This document shows positions 53,101 to 63,456 of a stretch of 64,000 nucleotides of DNA, in pieces. Origin of the DNA: Asparagopsis taxiformis (taxonomy: Eukaryota > Rhodophyta > Florideophyceae > Bonnemaisoniales > Bonnemaisoniaceae). Location: assembly GCA_030407315.1 (NCBI GenBank), contig JALQPE010001977.1, positions 1 through 64,000 of the forward strand, read 5' to 3'. Numbering within the stretch: position 1 is the first letter of the stretch; the number at the start of each line of letters is the position of its first letter. The notes beneath the pieces were generated by a model that worked only from the letters and a program-made list of their open reading frames with translations, was not told where the DNA came from and ran no database searches. The position numbers and the translations under genes are program-made.

Positions 53101-53631
53101 TCGACGTTAGTCTTCAGACTTGTCAACAAAACTGGTCTCCAAACTTGATGGAGTCTGTTAATAACTATACTGGGCATGCTTGCGTATAATCTTGTCAGTG
53201 TGGTATACTACAATCACAAGGTCAAGGGCCGCAACCTGACTATGGATTTGAAATTTCCAATCCGCAATTGGCAAGCATGAAGCGACAAACGACTCCACTG
53301 CTGGAGGCCGAACTGGCAACTTGACCTCAACCTGCACAATTTAGTGCGCTTCTGGCTCCGATGATCATGGTAGGGATGAAGGCGTAATCTCATTGTGTGA
53401 AGGCGCTGGCTGAAGTCACACCAAATTGGACAGGCATCGCGGTCGCAATGTTACGATAGGTTTGGCAGAAACGATCAGTTAACACAAGGTAACTGTGGCA
53501 TGATGCATGAGATGCAGTAACCTCGGGCGCGTGTGTCAGACGCCTGTTGCTTTCGCGCCAATTTCAAGTAGGCGATTTTATTTCGAATTTCGCAGATCCC
53601 CCAGTGAGATTATACCAAAAGAACACAAACC
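50197..53631. other. 3.4-kb stretch with decayed frames
   Basis: No intact gene recognised. Short minus-strand frames with coding-like composition at 51789-51995 and 52121-52327 (acidic, e.g. DDDALEDVPDTADMEEFNRL) could be pieces of one dead gene on that strand. A separate entry covers 50410-50817. Confidence 0.4.
50410..50817 (-). CDS. Hypothetical protein
   Basis: 135 codons from an ATG at 50817. The first ~80 residues look protein-like (PVNPEAVAAVVATYRF) but no family is recognised, and the second half is less convincing. It may be a gene fragment. Confidence 0.25.
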   Translation of the reverse strand: MPTLDCSVEEIPADLTRDRDAYESSSDFRLKKMHQFQGKFYGSSPHSMTDNGAFVPVNPEAVAAVVATYRFQIRRQGLLRFRVIISAFNPANSNFIRLCTDQFRTITCKIDHFCKIFLFHEQSRANFITNYSSDP

Positions 53632-54468
53632 TCACGCAGATGCACCGCACACCTTTCCCCATACCTGCGCAGCGCCGGTCAGTTCTGGCACAGGGACAAA
53701 CATCCCATCGACAAGGTCTCCATCCACAATACTTGCCAGCTCTGCAATCGGCTTGAGAATCAGTCGTTCACTTTCCTCCTTTCCGACATTCCCCGCTCTA
53801 TACTGCTGCAGCAAAGACCCGGAATCCAAGTCCACCCTCGCCGAAAATACCATACAAGTTTTCCGATCGGATGCCCTGGCCACGAGCGCTAGAAAGCGCA
53901 TATGATCCACAGAGTCCACCTGGTCGTCACGCACGAAAAGCTCCTCAAGAACCTCCCTTCTCGCGCCATGCCAAAGCTCGCGCAGCACGGGAGCATGGTC
54001 GCCTTCCACGGGCGGGGGCGAAATCGCAGACGGCTCCGGATGGCCGCCGGGCAGCGCGATGGAGCCTGCGCACTCGGCAGACGTGGCGGATCGAATGATC
54101 AGGGCTGTGTGGTCGTCGCGAGTCCTGACGATGACGACGTTTCCGATCGGTTGCGCCATGTGTCTTTCACCGAATGTGCGCAGACTGTCGGACGCGTGGT
54201 GCGTGCCCAGGAAGGTCTTGTAATCTGTGAGGCCGAGGTTTAGAGTGGCGGCTGTGCGAGTTTGCGAAATGCCGCCATATCGGAATTTTGTCGCGTTGAA
54301 AAGCATCGCGTTTTTTCGGGTTAGATCGCGCCAGGTTTGGTCGATGGAAGATTCGAGATTGCGCTCGGGATGTGCGCTGCGGTTGTATCTTGACGGTGCA
54401 AAATCTACCGTGAGTGGCGTTGTTTCGTGGTGCAAGTAGATGATCTTGCATCCACCTGTCGGATTCAT
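53632..54468 (-). CDS. NUDT22-like Nudix hydrolase
   Basis: 278 aa from ATG 54468. An N-terminal segment (NATKFRYGG, LNLGLTDYKTFLGTH) is the hallmark of NUDT22 proteins, followed by the Nudix region: GGHPEP, a ~20-residue insertion, then RREVLEEL, which gives the metal-binding REuxEE core. NUDT22 hydrolyses UDP-glucose and UDP-galactose to UMP and sugar phosphate. Length fits the family (about 300 aa). Divergent from the DUF4079 gene. Confidence 0.85.
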   Translation of the reverse strand: MNPTGGCKIIYLHHETTPLTVDFAPSRYNRSAHPERNLESSIDQTWRDLTRKNAMLFNATKFRYGGISQTRTAATLNLGLTDYKTFLGTHHASDSLRTFGERHMAQPIGNVVIVRTRDDHTALIIRSATSAECAGSIALPGGHPEPSAISPPPVEGDHAPVLRELWHGARREVLEELFVRDDQVDSVDHMRFLALVARASDRKTCMVFSARVDLDSGSLLQQYRAGNVGKEESERLILKPIAELASIVDGDLVDGMFVPVPELTGAAQVWGKVCGASA

Positions 54469-54831
54469 CGTGCCGGTTGGGGTGCAATGCTGACGTGGCA
54501 GGAACACGTGCGAGCTCCAAATGGCTCAAATCCGATTGATGATGCATTATTTGCAGGGAGCTGTTGGAAATGTGGCCAATGGGCGTCGAATTTTGTGAAA
54601 AACTTTCGTGAAAATGGTCTATATTCAATTTTTGTATCTCGCAGACCAGCGAACAGCTCTCTAAATGACACGTTTTTCGCTGTGTGGCTCTGCTTGATCG
54701 AACAATTCTGCAACATTGCCCAATCCGTCAACGTGATGATGCTTGAGCTCGTAGAACACCGCTGCTTTATCAGGGAATTCCTGCCATCCACCTGACGCGA
54801 CTCCTTGCTGCCCAACCCCGATACATCCATC
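54469..54831. promoter_or_regulatory. Shared promoter region between NUDT22-like and DUF4079 genes
   Basis: 363 bp between two divergent start codons; both genes must be driven from here. No clear TATA box was identified on either strand. Confidence 0.45.
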
Positions 54832-55560
54832 ATGTCGCACTTTGCTTTCATTCCAGCCGGCGCTCTGCCTACACGCGCCCCAACTCGCCCATCTCTCACC
54901 TCAATCCGTCAAAACCGCTTGACAACTCCTCGTCGCATCCGCGTCTCAGTCCGATCCCCTACAGCGACGCTTCAACCCCAGAACGACACCCCTGACCCCA
55001 CTCAGTTCGAAGATGTAATGCGCCAGTTCACCCTGTCCGCACTCGGCATATATGCCGCGCTGGACCGAATCGGTGCTGCTGTTGCCGTCCCAGAAGGTTT
55101 GGTGGAGGCCTTTAAATCCAAACCGGCAAGTCTGGCCCATCCAGCTATCATGTGGGTGCTTCTCGCGACATGTATCTACACGTTTTACCTGGGATACCAG
55201 AGCTCTCTCATCCGCAAATCGGAGCCTGAGAAGCGAAAGGAGCTCGTGAAGGCCAAGGTAACCGATCGACATTTTAAGATTTCATCGGCATTGTTCGCGG
55301 TCATGACCTGTGCGACTTTCAGTGGTATGGCTAATACGTATGCGAGGACAGGTAAGTTGTTCCCTGGCCCCCATTTGTATGCTGGATTGGGACTTGTCGC
55401 TACTATGAGCGTCATGGCAGCCTTCGTACCATACATGCAGAAGGGGAAGAATTGGGCGAGGAATAGCCACTTCACGATTGCGTTTGGCGCGCTGGCGTTG
55501 TTTGGATGGCAGGCTAAGAGTGGTATGGCGATTGTTGGGAAGCTACTTGGGTGGAATTAG
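54832..55560 (+). CDS. DUF4079 membrane protein, plastid-targeted
   Basis: 242 aa from ATG 54832. The first ~55 residues are rich in Arg/Ser/Thr/Pro and lack acidic residues, as in a plastid transit peptide. The rest matches DUF4079 of cyanobacteria and plastid organisms: a His in SLAHPAIMWVLLATC, helix YTFYLGYQS, HFKISSALFAVM, GPHLYAGLGLVATMSV and NSHFTIAFGALALFGWQ, giving four membrane helices with conserved histidines that suggest haem binding as in cytochrome b561-like proteins. The function is not established; thylakoid location is inferred. Confidence 0.85.
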   Translation: MSHFAFIPAGALPTRAPTRPSLTSIRQNRLTTPRRIRVSVRSPTATLQPQNDTPDPTQFEDVMRQFTLSALGIYAALDRIGAAVAVPEGLVEAFKSKPASLAHPAIMWVLLATCIYTFYLGYQSSLIRKSEPEKRKELVKAKVTDRHFKISSALFAVMTCATFSGMANTYARTGKLFPGPHLYAGLGLVATMSVMAAFVPYMQKGKNWARNSHFTIAFGALALFGWQAKSGMAIVGKLLGWN

Positions 55561-55616
55561 TTAGCTACTGGTGATGAATGCTAGTAAACTTTTCAGTGTA
55601 TTTACAATGGCTAAGG

Positions 55617-55895
55617 CTACTTTTTTCCAGATTCGTCGATTCGTTTTGCATCAACTGTGTAGTTTCCACGCTCGTTCAGCGGCGCTTGGACAACATTGTT
55701 GCGTAGGAAATCAATTGCTTCGTCGATCTGGATTTGAAGCTGTGGCAATTGTTCAGGCGTAGCTGATCTGTTCTGCTCAAACTGTTCCCGGATCGTCTGC
55801 CGGGCCATGTGGAGCATTTCCGAGTCACCTTTGAAAGCTTCATGGGTTGCTCGCAACAATTTGCGTAGACCAGACCGTGATGACTGCATACTCAT
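55617..55895 (-). CDS. LYR-motif complex III assembly factor (LYRM7/MZM1-like)
   Basis: 92 aa from ATG 55895. Begins SRSGLRKLLRATHEAFKGD, the LYR-like motif with the downstream Phe, then ARQTIREQFEQNR and a second helical part (IDEAIDFLRNNVVQAPLN) that matches LYRM7/MZM1, the mitochondrial matrix chaperone that stabilises the Rieske iron-sulfur protein before its insertion into complex III. Interestingly, BCS1 is the AAA protein doing that insertion, but the BCS1-like genes here are 20 kb away and lack BCS1's membrane anchor. Convergent with the DUF4079 gene, 56 bp apart. Confidence 0.85.
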   Translation of the reverse strand: MSMQSSRSGLRKLLRATHEAFKGDSEMLHMARQTIREQFEQNRSATPEQLPQLQIQIDEAIDFLRNNVVQAPLNERGNYTVDAKRIDESGKK

Positions 55896-56348
55896 TGTGA
55901 TGTCAGCGTGTGTGTAGTAGAGTTGCTTGATGTTTCGCTGCGTTGATTCCAACGAGAATTTGAACACGGACAAGTTGCCGGTACAGTCGGTGTGTGCTTA
56001 CAAGGTCCAGAAAATTGAAAATCTTCAATTTTACAAAACCATTTGATATTTTGAAAATATTTAAAACCCTGTTAACTAATTTTAGTTTGCAGAGCTGATG
56101 GCTTTTGCCTGTTCATCTCATTTCCCTGGTGCTCATGTCCGAATCATCTGGTGATACCTTCACGTCATAACTTCCTCGTGGAAGCATGATTACTAATTGA
56201 GCGCGTCCAGTCGCGTTAATTCAGGCGCATTTTTTGTATGAGGTACATAGCTGCTTGAACGTCTCGCGGTAAACTTCGCCGACCAGCAAATCAAAACCCC
56301 ATCTGAGAATTGCCAGAGTGCCGACCAGCTGAGACCATTCCCGTCAAG
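55896..56348. promoter_or_regulatory. Divergent promoter region between LYR gene and hflX
   Basis: 453 bp, AT-rich in the middle (about 56010-56080), between two divergent start codons. Nothing else seen. Confidence 0.4.
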
Positions 56349-58076
56349 ATGAATTCCAACATTCCGAAGAGGAAACGAGCTTCTACAAAACGTGTATCTG
56401 CTTCTGTACAGTCGCTGTTCCATGAGCAGACAAACCTACTACATATCGCGCAACAAACAGCTTTCTGCCCTCCAACCTCCCTGCCGTCATGTTCCTTCTC
56501 TCCCAACCAACACAGTTTTCTTACGCATCTCAACCGCCCATGCCGCATTACAACTTTCCGCAGTCGCTGCACTCCATCAATGTCTGCAACAGCTCTGACA
56601 CCATCCGAGTCCTCCGCAGACCGCTTTTCACTCAGGACGAAGCGCGAAGAAGATCGAGAGCTCTGTGTTTTAGTCGGAGTTGATATTACGAAGCGTGCCA
56701 ACGCGAGAGCAGATGGTCGGATTTTCAGCACAGATGAATCACTCGATGAACTGGAACGCCTGGCAGGAACGGCTGGTATGAAAGTCGAAGGCGTGATTAC
56801 CCAGGCATTACCCGCACCATTGTCTGGAACGTATATCGGTGTTGGGAAAGTGGCGGAGGTTCGGCGTGAAATGGAAGCATACGGTTGCAAAACCTGTATA
56901 TTCGATGTAGAGCTCACCCCCGCTCAGCAACGCACACTCGAACATGAATTTGGCGGCGAAGCGCGTGGCATAAAGGTTCTTGATCGTACAGCACTCATCC
57001 TAGACATATTCGCCCAACATGCTGCAACAAAGGAGGGACAATTGCAAGTAGAACTGGCATTATATCAATACCGCCTGCCGCGTCTGACTCGCATGTGGAC
57101 GCATTTGGAGCGCCAGTCCGGCGCTGGCGGCGTCGGCCTGCGTGGTCCGGGAGAGACGCAACTGGAATCTGACAAGAGGATGATAAACACACGCATGAAT
57201 AAGCTTCGGCGGGATTTAGAGTTGGTGCGTGCACATCGTACGCGGCAACGCCTTGCTCGACGCAAGAATGTCGGACTACCCGTTGTGGCACTGATAGGAT
57301 ATACAAATGCTGGGAAAAGTACACTGTTGAACGCGCTTACGGGGGCAGATGCGCTTGCGGCCGACGCGTTGTTTGCTACATTGGACCCGACGACACGACG
57401 GGCAAATCTGGAGGGACTGAAACTGAGCCCAGAGATTTTGCTCACGGATACGGTAGGGTTTGTGCAAAACCTACCCACGCAACTTGTAGCCGCCTTTCGT
57501 GCTACATTGGAGGAGGTCGTTGACGCAGATGCGCTAGTACACGTTGTGGACGCGAGCCTGGATGAAGAGCTGATGGAATGGCAGATGAAAGCAGTTGATA
57601 ACGTGCTGGAGCAAATAGGGGCTGGTGGAAAGCCGACGCTGATTGTACTGAACAAGACGGATTTAATATCAGATCAACGTGTCATGGAAACGGTGTTCAG
57701 AATTGAGAGTGGAAATGAGTGTGACTGCGTGCCAGTGAGTGCATCAAAGAAAATAGGGTTGGATGATGTGGGAGTGTTAATCGATGAGGTGCTGAGAGAT
57801 ATTTTGGTAAATGTCGAAGTGGTCGTGCCGTACGATCGGGGGGAATTGACGGCTGCTATTTACGAACAAGGGTCTGTGGACGGGGAGGATTTCGTGGAGG
57901 ATGGAACGCATATTACGGCAAAAGTTCCGCCGGCTCTGTCATGTAAGCTGAGGCCGTTTTTCGTACGTGGGATCGAAGGACAGGAAATGGAGCTTGGACT
58001 GGAAAGAGTGGAAGCTAGTGAGGAAGAAGTGTGGATTGATTTGGCAAAGAAGAGACATGTTCGGCGAGGAAGCTGA
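56349..58076 (+). CDS. hflX: HflX-type GTPase, probably organelle-targeted
   Basis: 575 aa from ATG 56349. An N-terminal ~100-residue Ser/Arg-rich extension, probably a targeting peptide, precedes the HflX domain (GKVAEVRREM; LDRTALILDIFAQHA; the Gly-rich RQSGAGGVGLRGPGETQLE loop), followed by the G domain: G1 GYTNAGKST, G3 DTVGF, G4 NKTD, G5 SASK. HflX binds and splits stalled or idle ribosomes of bacterial type; in algae it acts in plastid or mitochondria. The frame is open 13 codons further up to a TTG but the first ATG is preferred. Confidence 0.92.
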   Translation: MNSNIPKRKRASTKRVSASVQSLFHEQTNLLHIAQQTAFCPPTSLPSCSFSPNQHSFLTHLNRPCRITTFRSRCTPSMSATALTPSESSADRFSLRTKREEDRELCVLVGVDITKRANARADGRIFSTDESLDELERLAGTAGMKVEGVITQALPAPLSGTYIGVGKVAEVRREMEAYGCKTCIFDVELTPAQQRTLEHEFGGEARGIKVLDRTALILDIFAQHAATKEGQLQVELALYQYRLPRLTRMWTHLERQSGAGGVGLRGPGETQLESDKRMINTRMNKLRRDLELVRAHRTRQRLARRKNVGLPVVALIGYTNAGKSTLLNALTGADALAADALFATLDPTTRRANLEGLKLSPEILLTDTVGFVQNLPTQLVAAFRATLEEVVDADALVHVVDASLDEELMEWQMKAVDNVLEQIGAGGKPTLIVLNKTDLISDQRVMETVFRIESGNECDCVPVSASKKIGLDDVGVLIDEVLRDILVNVEVVVPYDRGELTAAIYEQGSVDGEDFVEDGTHITAKVPPALSCKLRPFFVRGIEGQEMELGLERVEASEEEVWIDLAKKRHVRRGS

Positions 58077-58756
58077 TTTAGCAGTTTGGGTGAGTTGTAC
58101 GATGGATGAATTGTGCAATTACATAGGCGGTTTCGAGCCGCCGCCATGGCGCGAGGTGCCATGTCGGGATGATGTAATTGCGTGATGACAGTAGAGGAAC
58201 TGTAATCAATAGTTTGGCGTGTTTGACTGTTTCTTAAAGTGGAGCAAGTAGCGCAAAGTGAGCACGTCAGCAAGGCGAAAGGCGGGCTATGGAAGTCGTG
58301 CTGGAAATTTGAACTGAGCGTGGGGAACGTAGGCGGGAACGCATCGGGGAAGAAGAATAACGAAGGAATGTTTATATCGAATGACGCGATGCCATGAGTG
58401 TCAACTTGTGCTACAATGCCACTTGGCGAATACGCGCCGTGTCACGCTGAATGAACACGTGGTGAATTGATGTTAAATTTATGCGCATGCCAGCTGGCCG
58501 CAGCACCTGCCGTCGGCCGCATGACGTGCCCATGTTGAATAATTCAAAAAACAACGTTCCCCTTTCATGACGCTCTCGTTCAAAATCATAGTTGTCACGC
58601 ACATTGCGCCATTTGATTTGCTGTCCAAACCGTCAGCCACGCTCATCCCAAATCCGGTGCCACCCTTGAAAAGGAACTCAAACGCACATCCGCTCCAACA
58701 ATTCCAATCCTGTTCCACTGCTACACCCGCCCATCCACCCACCAATCCCCTTCAAA
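58077..58756. other. Intergenic stretch between hflX and the hemerythrin-like gene
   Basis: 680 bp, no gene recognised; presumably the promoter of the downstream gene. Confidence 0.45.
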
Positions 58757-60205
58757 ATGCGTGCCAGCTTCCGTTCCGGCAGACTCGCTCAGCGCGAAGA
58801 AGACAAGCGAAGAGATCTGCCCGCAATGTCCCAATCACGTCGCCATGTCCGTCGCGGCCGCGGCCGCGCAAGCCCCCATCCCGCCTCCCGCACCATGGAT
58901 CTCGGCAAGCTCGGCCGCGACGAAGAGCTCGGCATCCATGAGGGCGCCCCCGCTCAGTTGCGCGTCGGTGGACTGGGCGCCTTTTTCAAAAACCTCTTCT
59001 CCAGAGGAGAGGACACCCGCACAAGACCCAATCCCCGCGCAGAGATTTCGGAAAATTCCCGATTCGCCGCGCCTCTGGCTGGCCCTGGCGCAAGTGGCGG
59101 CCCGACCATGGCCAGTTCGGGCCGCCTCGGACGCCATGCTGCCGCGAGCAGTTTGGGCAGTTTGCAGAGCTATGCCACCTCGACTATCAGGGCAAGCAGC
59201 GGCCCCATTCCAAGCTGTTTGACACCGAGCAGCACAAGTGAAGTTGGTATGAAGAAGAGGGTCTACGTGAAGAAGGAACACGAGTCCGATCCGGTCTTCT
59301 CAAAGGAGACGAGAGAAAATACATTGCTCAGCAAGAGACCTGATCGATTCGTATATCCCAATTTCGCACTCGCTGAGTTTGGCGGTCGCGATACTTGGGG
59401 TAGCGATGTGTTTGTCTTGCCGCACAACGCCATACGCTGGGAGATTATGGATCTTTATACCATTCTCTCATCTATCCAGCGTCGCTGGACCTCACTCAAG
59501 ATGATGGATGTCTGGGAACTAAGTGAGTATTGGGAGGTCTTCGAAGTCTTTGTCGCTCAGTACTTTGAAATCGAAGATCAGATCGTATTTCCGTTCATGC
59601 TCAATATCGCCGGAGAATCAGGTGAACTCAAACGGTACCATAAGGTTGTTAAATACAATAGAGATCGTCTGGAGAATATGCTTCATGCGGTCGGCTCAAC
59701 TCTTGAGCTATTCAATTCATCTGCACCAGGAGAAGTATTGCCGAAAGTCTACTCCCAGCTTGCAGAATATCTTCCCAAGTTGCTCGACTACATGGAACAG
59801 CAGGAAAATATCCTCCCAAATGTCTTTGAGCAGTACTGCGAGCCTGAAGATCGTGCACTTTTGAACCGCGCTAGTGCCAATTTCATCATTCGTGCCGCAA
59901 ATGGCCGTGATGGCATCGCGATCCTCACTCGATGGATCGAGGATTCAATGGTGCTGCAAATGTGGAAGAATGAGAATCTAAGCCCACGTGCACAGTCATC
60001 TCACAAGAGATGGATTAGCAGTCTGGAAACTACCCATGTTGATATTGCCCGTCGCTTCCAGCGCCGCCTAAGAAGCATGCCCAAGTCTGATAACCTGGAG
60101 AGTGCCAGTGTGGCTACAATGGACGATAGGGTTGAGACAGCCCGTAAGTCAGGTAACAAGAATAGCTTCAAGGGCGTCTCCAGACGAGCCTTGCAGACCG
60201 CATAG
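58757..60205 (+). CDS. Hemerythrin-like (HHE) domain protein with degenerate metal site
   Basis: 482 aa. The first ~200 residues are Arg/Ser/Gly/Ala-rich and disordered. Residues about 220-380 have the four-helix layout of HHE proteins: PHNAIRWEIMDL, YFEIEDQIVFPFM, YHKVVKYNRDRL and YMEQQENILPNVF. In the second and fourth helices the usual metal-binding His is Tyr or Phe while the acidic residue next to it is kept, so a di-iron site is unlikely to be complete. The C-terminus is basic and Ser-rich. A regulatory or structural role is possible; another helical family is not excluded. Confidence 0.6.
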   Translation: MRASFRSGRLAQREEDKRRDLPAMSQSRRHVRRGRGRASPHPASRTMDLGKLGRDEELGIHEGAPAQLRVGGLGAFFKNLFSRGEDTRTRPNPRAEISENSRFAAPLAGPGASGGPTMASSGRLGRHAAASSLGSLQSYATSTIRASSGPIPSCLTPSSTSEVGMKKRVYVKKEHESDPVFSKETRENTLLSKRPDRFVYPNFALAEFGGRDTWGSDVFVLPHNAIRWEIMDLYTILSSIQRRWTSLKMMDVWELSEYWEVFEVFVAQYFEIEDQIVFPFMLNIAGESGELKRYHKVVKYNRDRLENMLHAVGSTLELFNSSAPGEVLPKVYSQLAEYLPKLLDYMEQQENILPNVFEQYCEPEDRALLNRASANFIIRAANGRDGIAILTRWIEDSMVLQMWKNENLSPRAQSSHKRWISSLETTHVDIARRFQRRLRSMPKSDNLESASVATMDDRVETARKSGNKNSFKGVSRRALQTA

Positions 60206-60463
60206 GCGTGTTAGCACTTTACATCAAGTTAACTTGTGGACTCCAGGCCGTTTTAATATCCAGGCTGTTGCCGACATGTAAGCCAACGAATAACACCCCA
60301 TAGCAGAAGAAAACTCATATGAAAGAATCAGCAATCAGTATGTACCAGTTAGAGGTTAGCTCTCTTTAAAGTAAAACGTTGATCACTACCACAACAACAC
60401 GAGCAGATCTCGCCCAGTCTGCTCTCGGCCAACGATCAGTTGAACACTGCAGAATGTAGGATA

Positions 60464-61750
60464 CTAGTCTCTCTGTCCAGGTCGTGACAAACTGCTATCG
60501 AGCAAGCGACTCTCGTTACGACCTCTGTTTTGTACATTAGAGCCCCCAAGCACACGACCACCACTATCGGTATCTCGCCCCTTATAAAACCCTCCAAGAA
60601 CACGCCCGTAACCCTCTGCGAATACGTTTCCGCGATCCCAATACATCGCCAGCCCGCTCATCAACACCAATTTGCCGCAAACATACAAAATCTCCGCCCA
60701 ATCCTCGTCATAGCCAGCAGCTGTTCTACAAACACCCTGCACAACCTCAAGCACCGTTTGTCCAGACATAACACGAATATTGCTGAAAATAAATTCCGAG
60801 AGCCCAGCACCCCCTATTGCAAACATCCACAGTGGATATCTCCCCATACTCGCCATCGGTTCCAATATAACCTTCTGCAACACTATACTACTATGCTGTC
60901 TTCGCCAAATTTCCTGTACCATGCATGCCACATACGTTGAAATTGCAAACGTAACAAGCAGATAACTTGTAGTGTAAAGAGGCTTATTGATCGGAATAAT
61001 ATCAAACGCAGCAAGCGCAACCCCCAATGCGCCTGCAATTGCAGCAATAATTAAATCATCCATGGGCAATGTTCCACGAATAGAAGCTAACAACACAGCA
61101 ACGGCAGCATTGAGAGTGCCGAGAAGGCCTTCCGGATCGAAATGGCGTGAGCAGAATGTCGGTGCAAGGAGACGTGGCGAATAGCAAGGGCTACTACTGG
61201 AGCACGCAGGAGTTCTTCTATAAGAAGGATAATGATACATATGAGCCCAACCGAAAATTGTATCATCAATTTCAAATGCCGCGTTACACGACACGTTATA
61301 TGGAGATTCACCAGCTTGGCACCCATGTTCTGTGTGCGTAATATAAAGATACAACGTAGCCAACAAACCAGAAAGCAGAAGCGCACGGCGAGAGGTATGA
61401 CCAAAAGTTAAGAGAATTTGTAACGGGAGTCCGGCTAATGCGACGCGTTGTAGAATGCCAGGTAGACGCAATGTGGCGAAATTAAGTTCAAAACGACCGC
61501 GTCGGCCTTGAAGTAATATTCCCACCACAATAAGTCGGACAGTCCGGGAGATGATTCGATTGTGGCGAGATTTGGGTAGTGAAACACCGGATGTGTGGAG
61601 GAAGAGTGGGAAGACTATGTCGGCAAGTGTCAAACCGTGCCATGGAGCGTGTTCCAACATGCAGTTCCATGCTGTGCCTGCGTCGTCGCAGAGCACCATT
61701 AGTGCTATAGCGAGCCCACGCATTGCGTCGATCCATCCTTGTCGACTCAT
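60464..61750 (-). CDS. HGSNAT-like multispan acetyltransferase
   Basis: 428 aa. The N-terminus has the family start (GWIDAMRGLAIALMV, LEHAPWHGLTLADIVFP with the conserved His-Trp), followed by the luminal loop motif HMYHYPSYRRT...FDPEGLLGTL and about ten membrane helices in total. Relatives include human heparan-alpha-glucosaminide N-acetyltransferase, which moves acetyl groups from cytosolic acetyl-CoA to glucosamine in the lysosome, and the plant proteins of similar shape. In an alga the substrate may be a different polysaccharide (inference). Divergent from the gene at 62100. Confidence 0.9.
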   Translation of the reverse strand: MSRQGWIDAMRGLAIALMVLCDDAGTAWNCMLEHAPWHGLTLADIVFPLFLHTSGVSLPKSRHNRIISRTVRLIVVGILLQGRRGRFELNFATLRLPGILQRVALAGLPLQILLTFGHTSRRALLLSGLLATLYLYITHTEHGCQAGESPYNVSCNAAFEIDDTIFGWAHMYHYPSYRRTPACSSSSPCYSPRLLAPTFCSRHFDPEGLLGTLNAAVAVLLASIRGTLPMDDLIIAAIAGALGVALAAFDIIPINKPLYTTSYLLVTFAISTYVACMVQEIWRRQHSSIVLQKVILEPMASMGRYPLWMFAIGGAGLSEFIFSNIRVMSGQTVLEVVQGVCRTAAGYDEDWAEILYVCGKLVLMSGLAMYWDRGNVFAEGYGRVLGGFYKGRDTDSGGRVLGGSNVQNRGRNESRLLDSSLSRPGQRD

Positions 61751-62099
61751 TTTGGCGCACTGTTCGCATACGCGAATCGGGAAAGACCGCGCGTGCTGAG
61801 TAAGATGATGACAACAATTGGCGCAGAAGATCCTTGACAGCTCCGTGGAGTGACTCTATTCCTTCTCGAATACGCGTGACAAATCAAGATAAGCCACGTA
61901 GTGCTTCTTAATTGGATAACGGCGCATGTAATGCTGAAGAATGCAAATCTCCACTGCAAAATCAGCTCGGAAAACGGGACGCCTAATGGAGGCCTTTTCC
62001 TTGAACCGCCGCCAGCCAAAGGTAGCATCTCGACGGACTTAGCCCACGGTCAAGCAGCTCGTCTCTGACCGTCTATACGTTTCCTAAACCCTCAAGGCA
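61751..62099. promoter_or_regulatory. Divergent promoter region
   Basis: 349 bp between the start codons of the HGSNAT-like gene (minus) and the three-exon gene (plus). Confidence 0.4.
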
Positions 62100-63202
62100 A
62101 TGTCAATTTCTTTTTTGATGCCAGCGGCGCTGCCACGGCGCAACGCGAGTCACAACCGCCATGTTTGCGACGTCCTACGACAGTATCGCATGATGGCTGG
62201 CCAACGTACACACAAGGACCGTGCAAGAGACTTTCTGACACAACGAGCTTTGCAACAGGTATGTTTGGTGCCCCCTTGTTGAGCCATTCGATTCGTTGGA
62301 CACATGCTGACATACAGTAGACGATGTTCTGTTCCCGCGAACTTCGTGATGAGACCACGGCTCGCTGGCTGGAGGACTGGCTCGGGCACCATGGGCTAGA
62401 TAATTTGCATCATTGTGATGCGCTACAGGTCAGTAGTGACGAATACCTTTTGCGAACTTTTAAGGAACCCGCCGTGGTGCTTCAAATCAAAAAACCTATC
62501 CCGGGGCGTACCACGCGCAACAACCCTTACATTAAGCGCAGGTATTTTTGTTACGATGTAGAGATCGTGCCAAAGCAACTTGCTCTACGAATACTGGTAC
62601 GTTAATGCGCACATTGAGCTAGAGGTGGGGGCCATTTATATTCTTCAACTAACTGATTGAATTTGCAGGCAGCAAGGGTGCAGATTGCAGAAGAGCTTAC
62701 TGTTGACATTCCAAGTGTAGCAGATGAAAGCGAACGAGTGCGTTCATTGTACCGAAAGCGAATTCTGTCAGAGGAGGCAACTGGGTTGAATGAGGACATT
62801 CTAAACTTTCCGTCAAACAGTGATAGTAGAGGTTCGCCATTCCGCAAAGCGAATATGGATCTGGTGAAGAATTACACATTGTATCTAGGGTTGTTATCAG
62901 CGTGTAATGGATTGGCTCCTCACGGCAGAGACACTGAATTTCTGATAGATTTTGTGGATACGCATTCATCACAATTATTAGCGCCGTATGGCGGGGATCA
63001 TGGAGCGGCCGACGTAGTGATCGAAGAGCTACTTGCGACACCGCCGGCGGTGCGTGACGGTTCTTTGTTCGACCCTGGACTACTGGCTAGTGTTGTGTTA
63101 CAAAGGCGGGCGGAATGTGCTGAAGAGTGGTTGGAAGTTGTGCGAGGAGTCAAAGAGGAGCATTTGATGCTTGAGAGAAAATTCCTTGAGGATACGTTGT
63201 AG
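62100..63202 (+). CDS. Conserved-looking protein of unknown function, three exons
   Basis: Exons 62100-62258, 62321-62596 and 62669-63202 (about 322 aa). Intron 1 (62 bp) starts GTATGT and ends CATACAGTAG with a CTGAC branch site; the second AG of the CAGTAG tandem must be used, since the first puts TAG in frame. Intron 2 (72 bp) starts GTACGT, has a consensus CTAAC branch site and ends TTTGCAG; both join in phase 0. The protein has an Arg-rich N-terminus (possible organelle targeting), then a middle with PGRTTRNNPYIKRRYF and EIVPKQLALRIL-AARVQIAEELTVDI, and a helical C-terminus. I do not recognise the family. This is the only gene in the window with clear introns. Confidence 0.8.
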
Positions 63203-63456
63203 CTTGTTGAATTGCGTGCGTGGCGCAAGCAGGGCATGGCTTATGTTGGCGTCCTGTATTGCAGAGGACATTGTATTGGCCAATAATAGTCGAGTCTGAG
63301 CGGAGATTGGCAAATCACGTGTCTTGAGATATTTTTGTGATGCACCTGTACCTGTGTCCGCAATATAGCCTCTGATTTGTGGTTGTGCAATAAAATCAAT
63401 TGTGCTGCTCTGTTTCTGCGTACGTGCTTCGTTCTAGAGTATAACACGTCAGAAGC
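63203..63456. other. Intergenic stretch
   Basis: 254 bp, nothing recognised; includes the promoter of the dehydrogenase gene. Confidence 0.4.
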
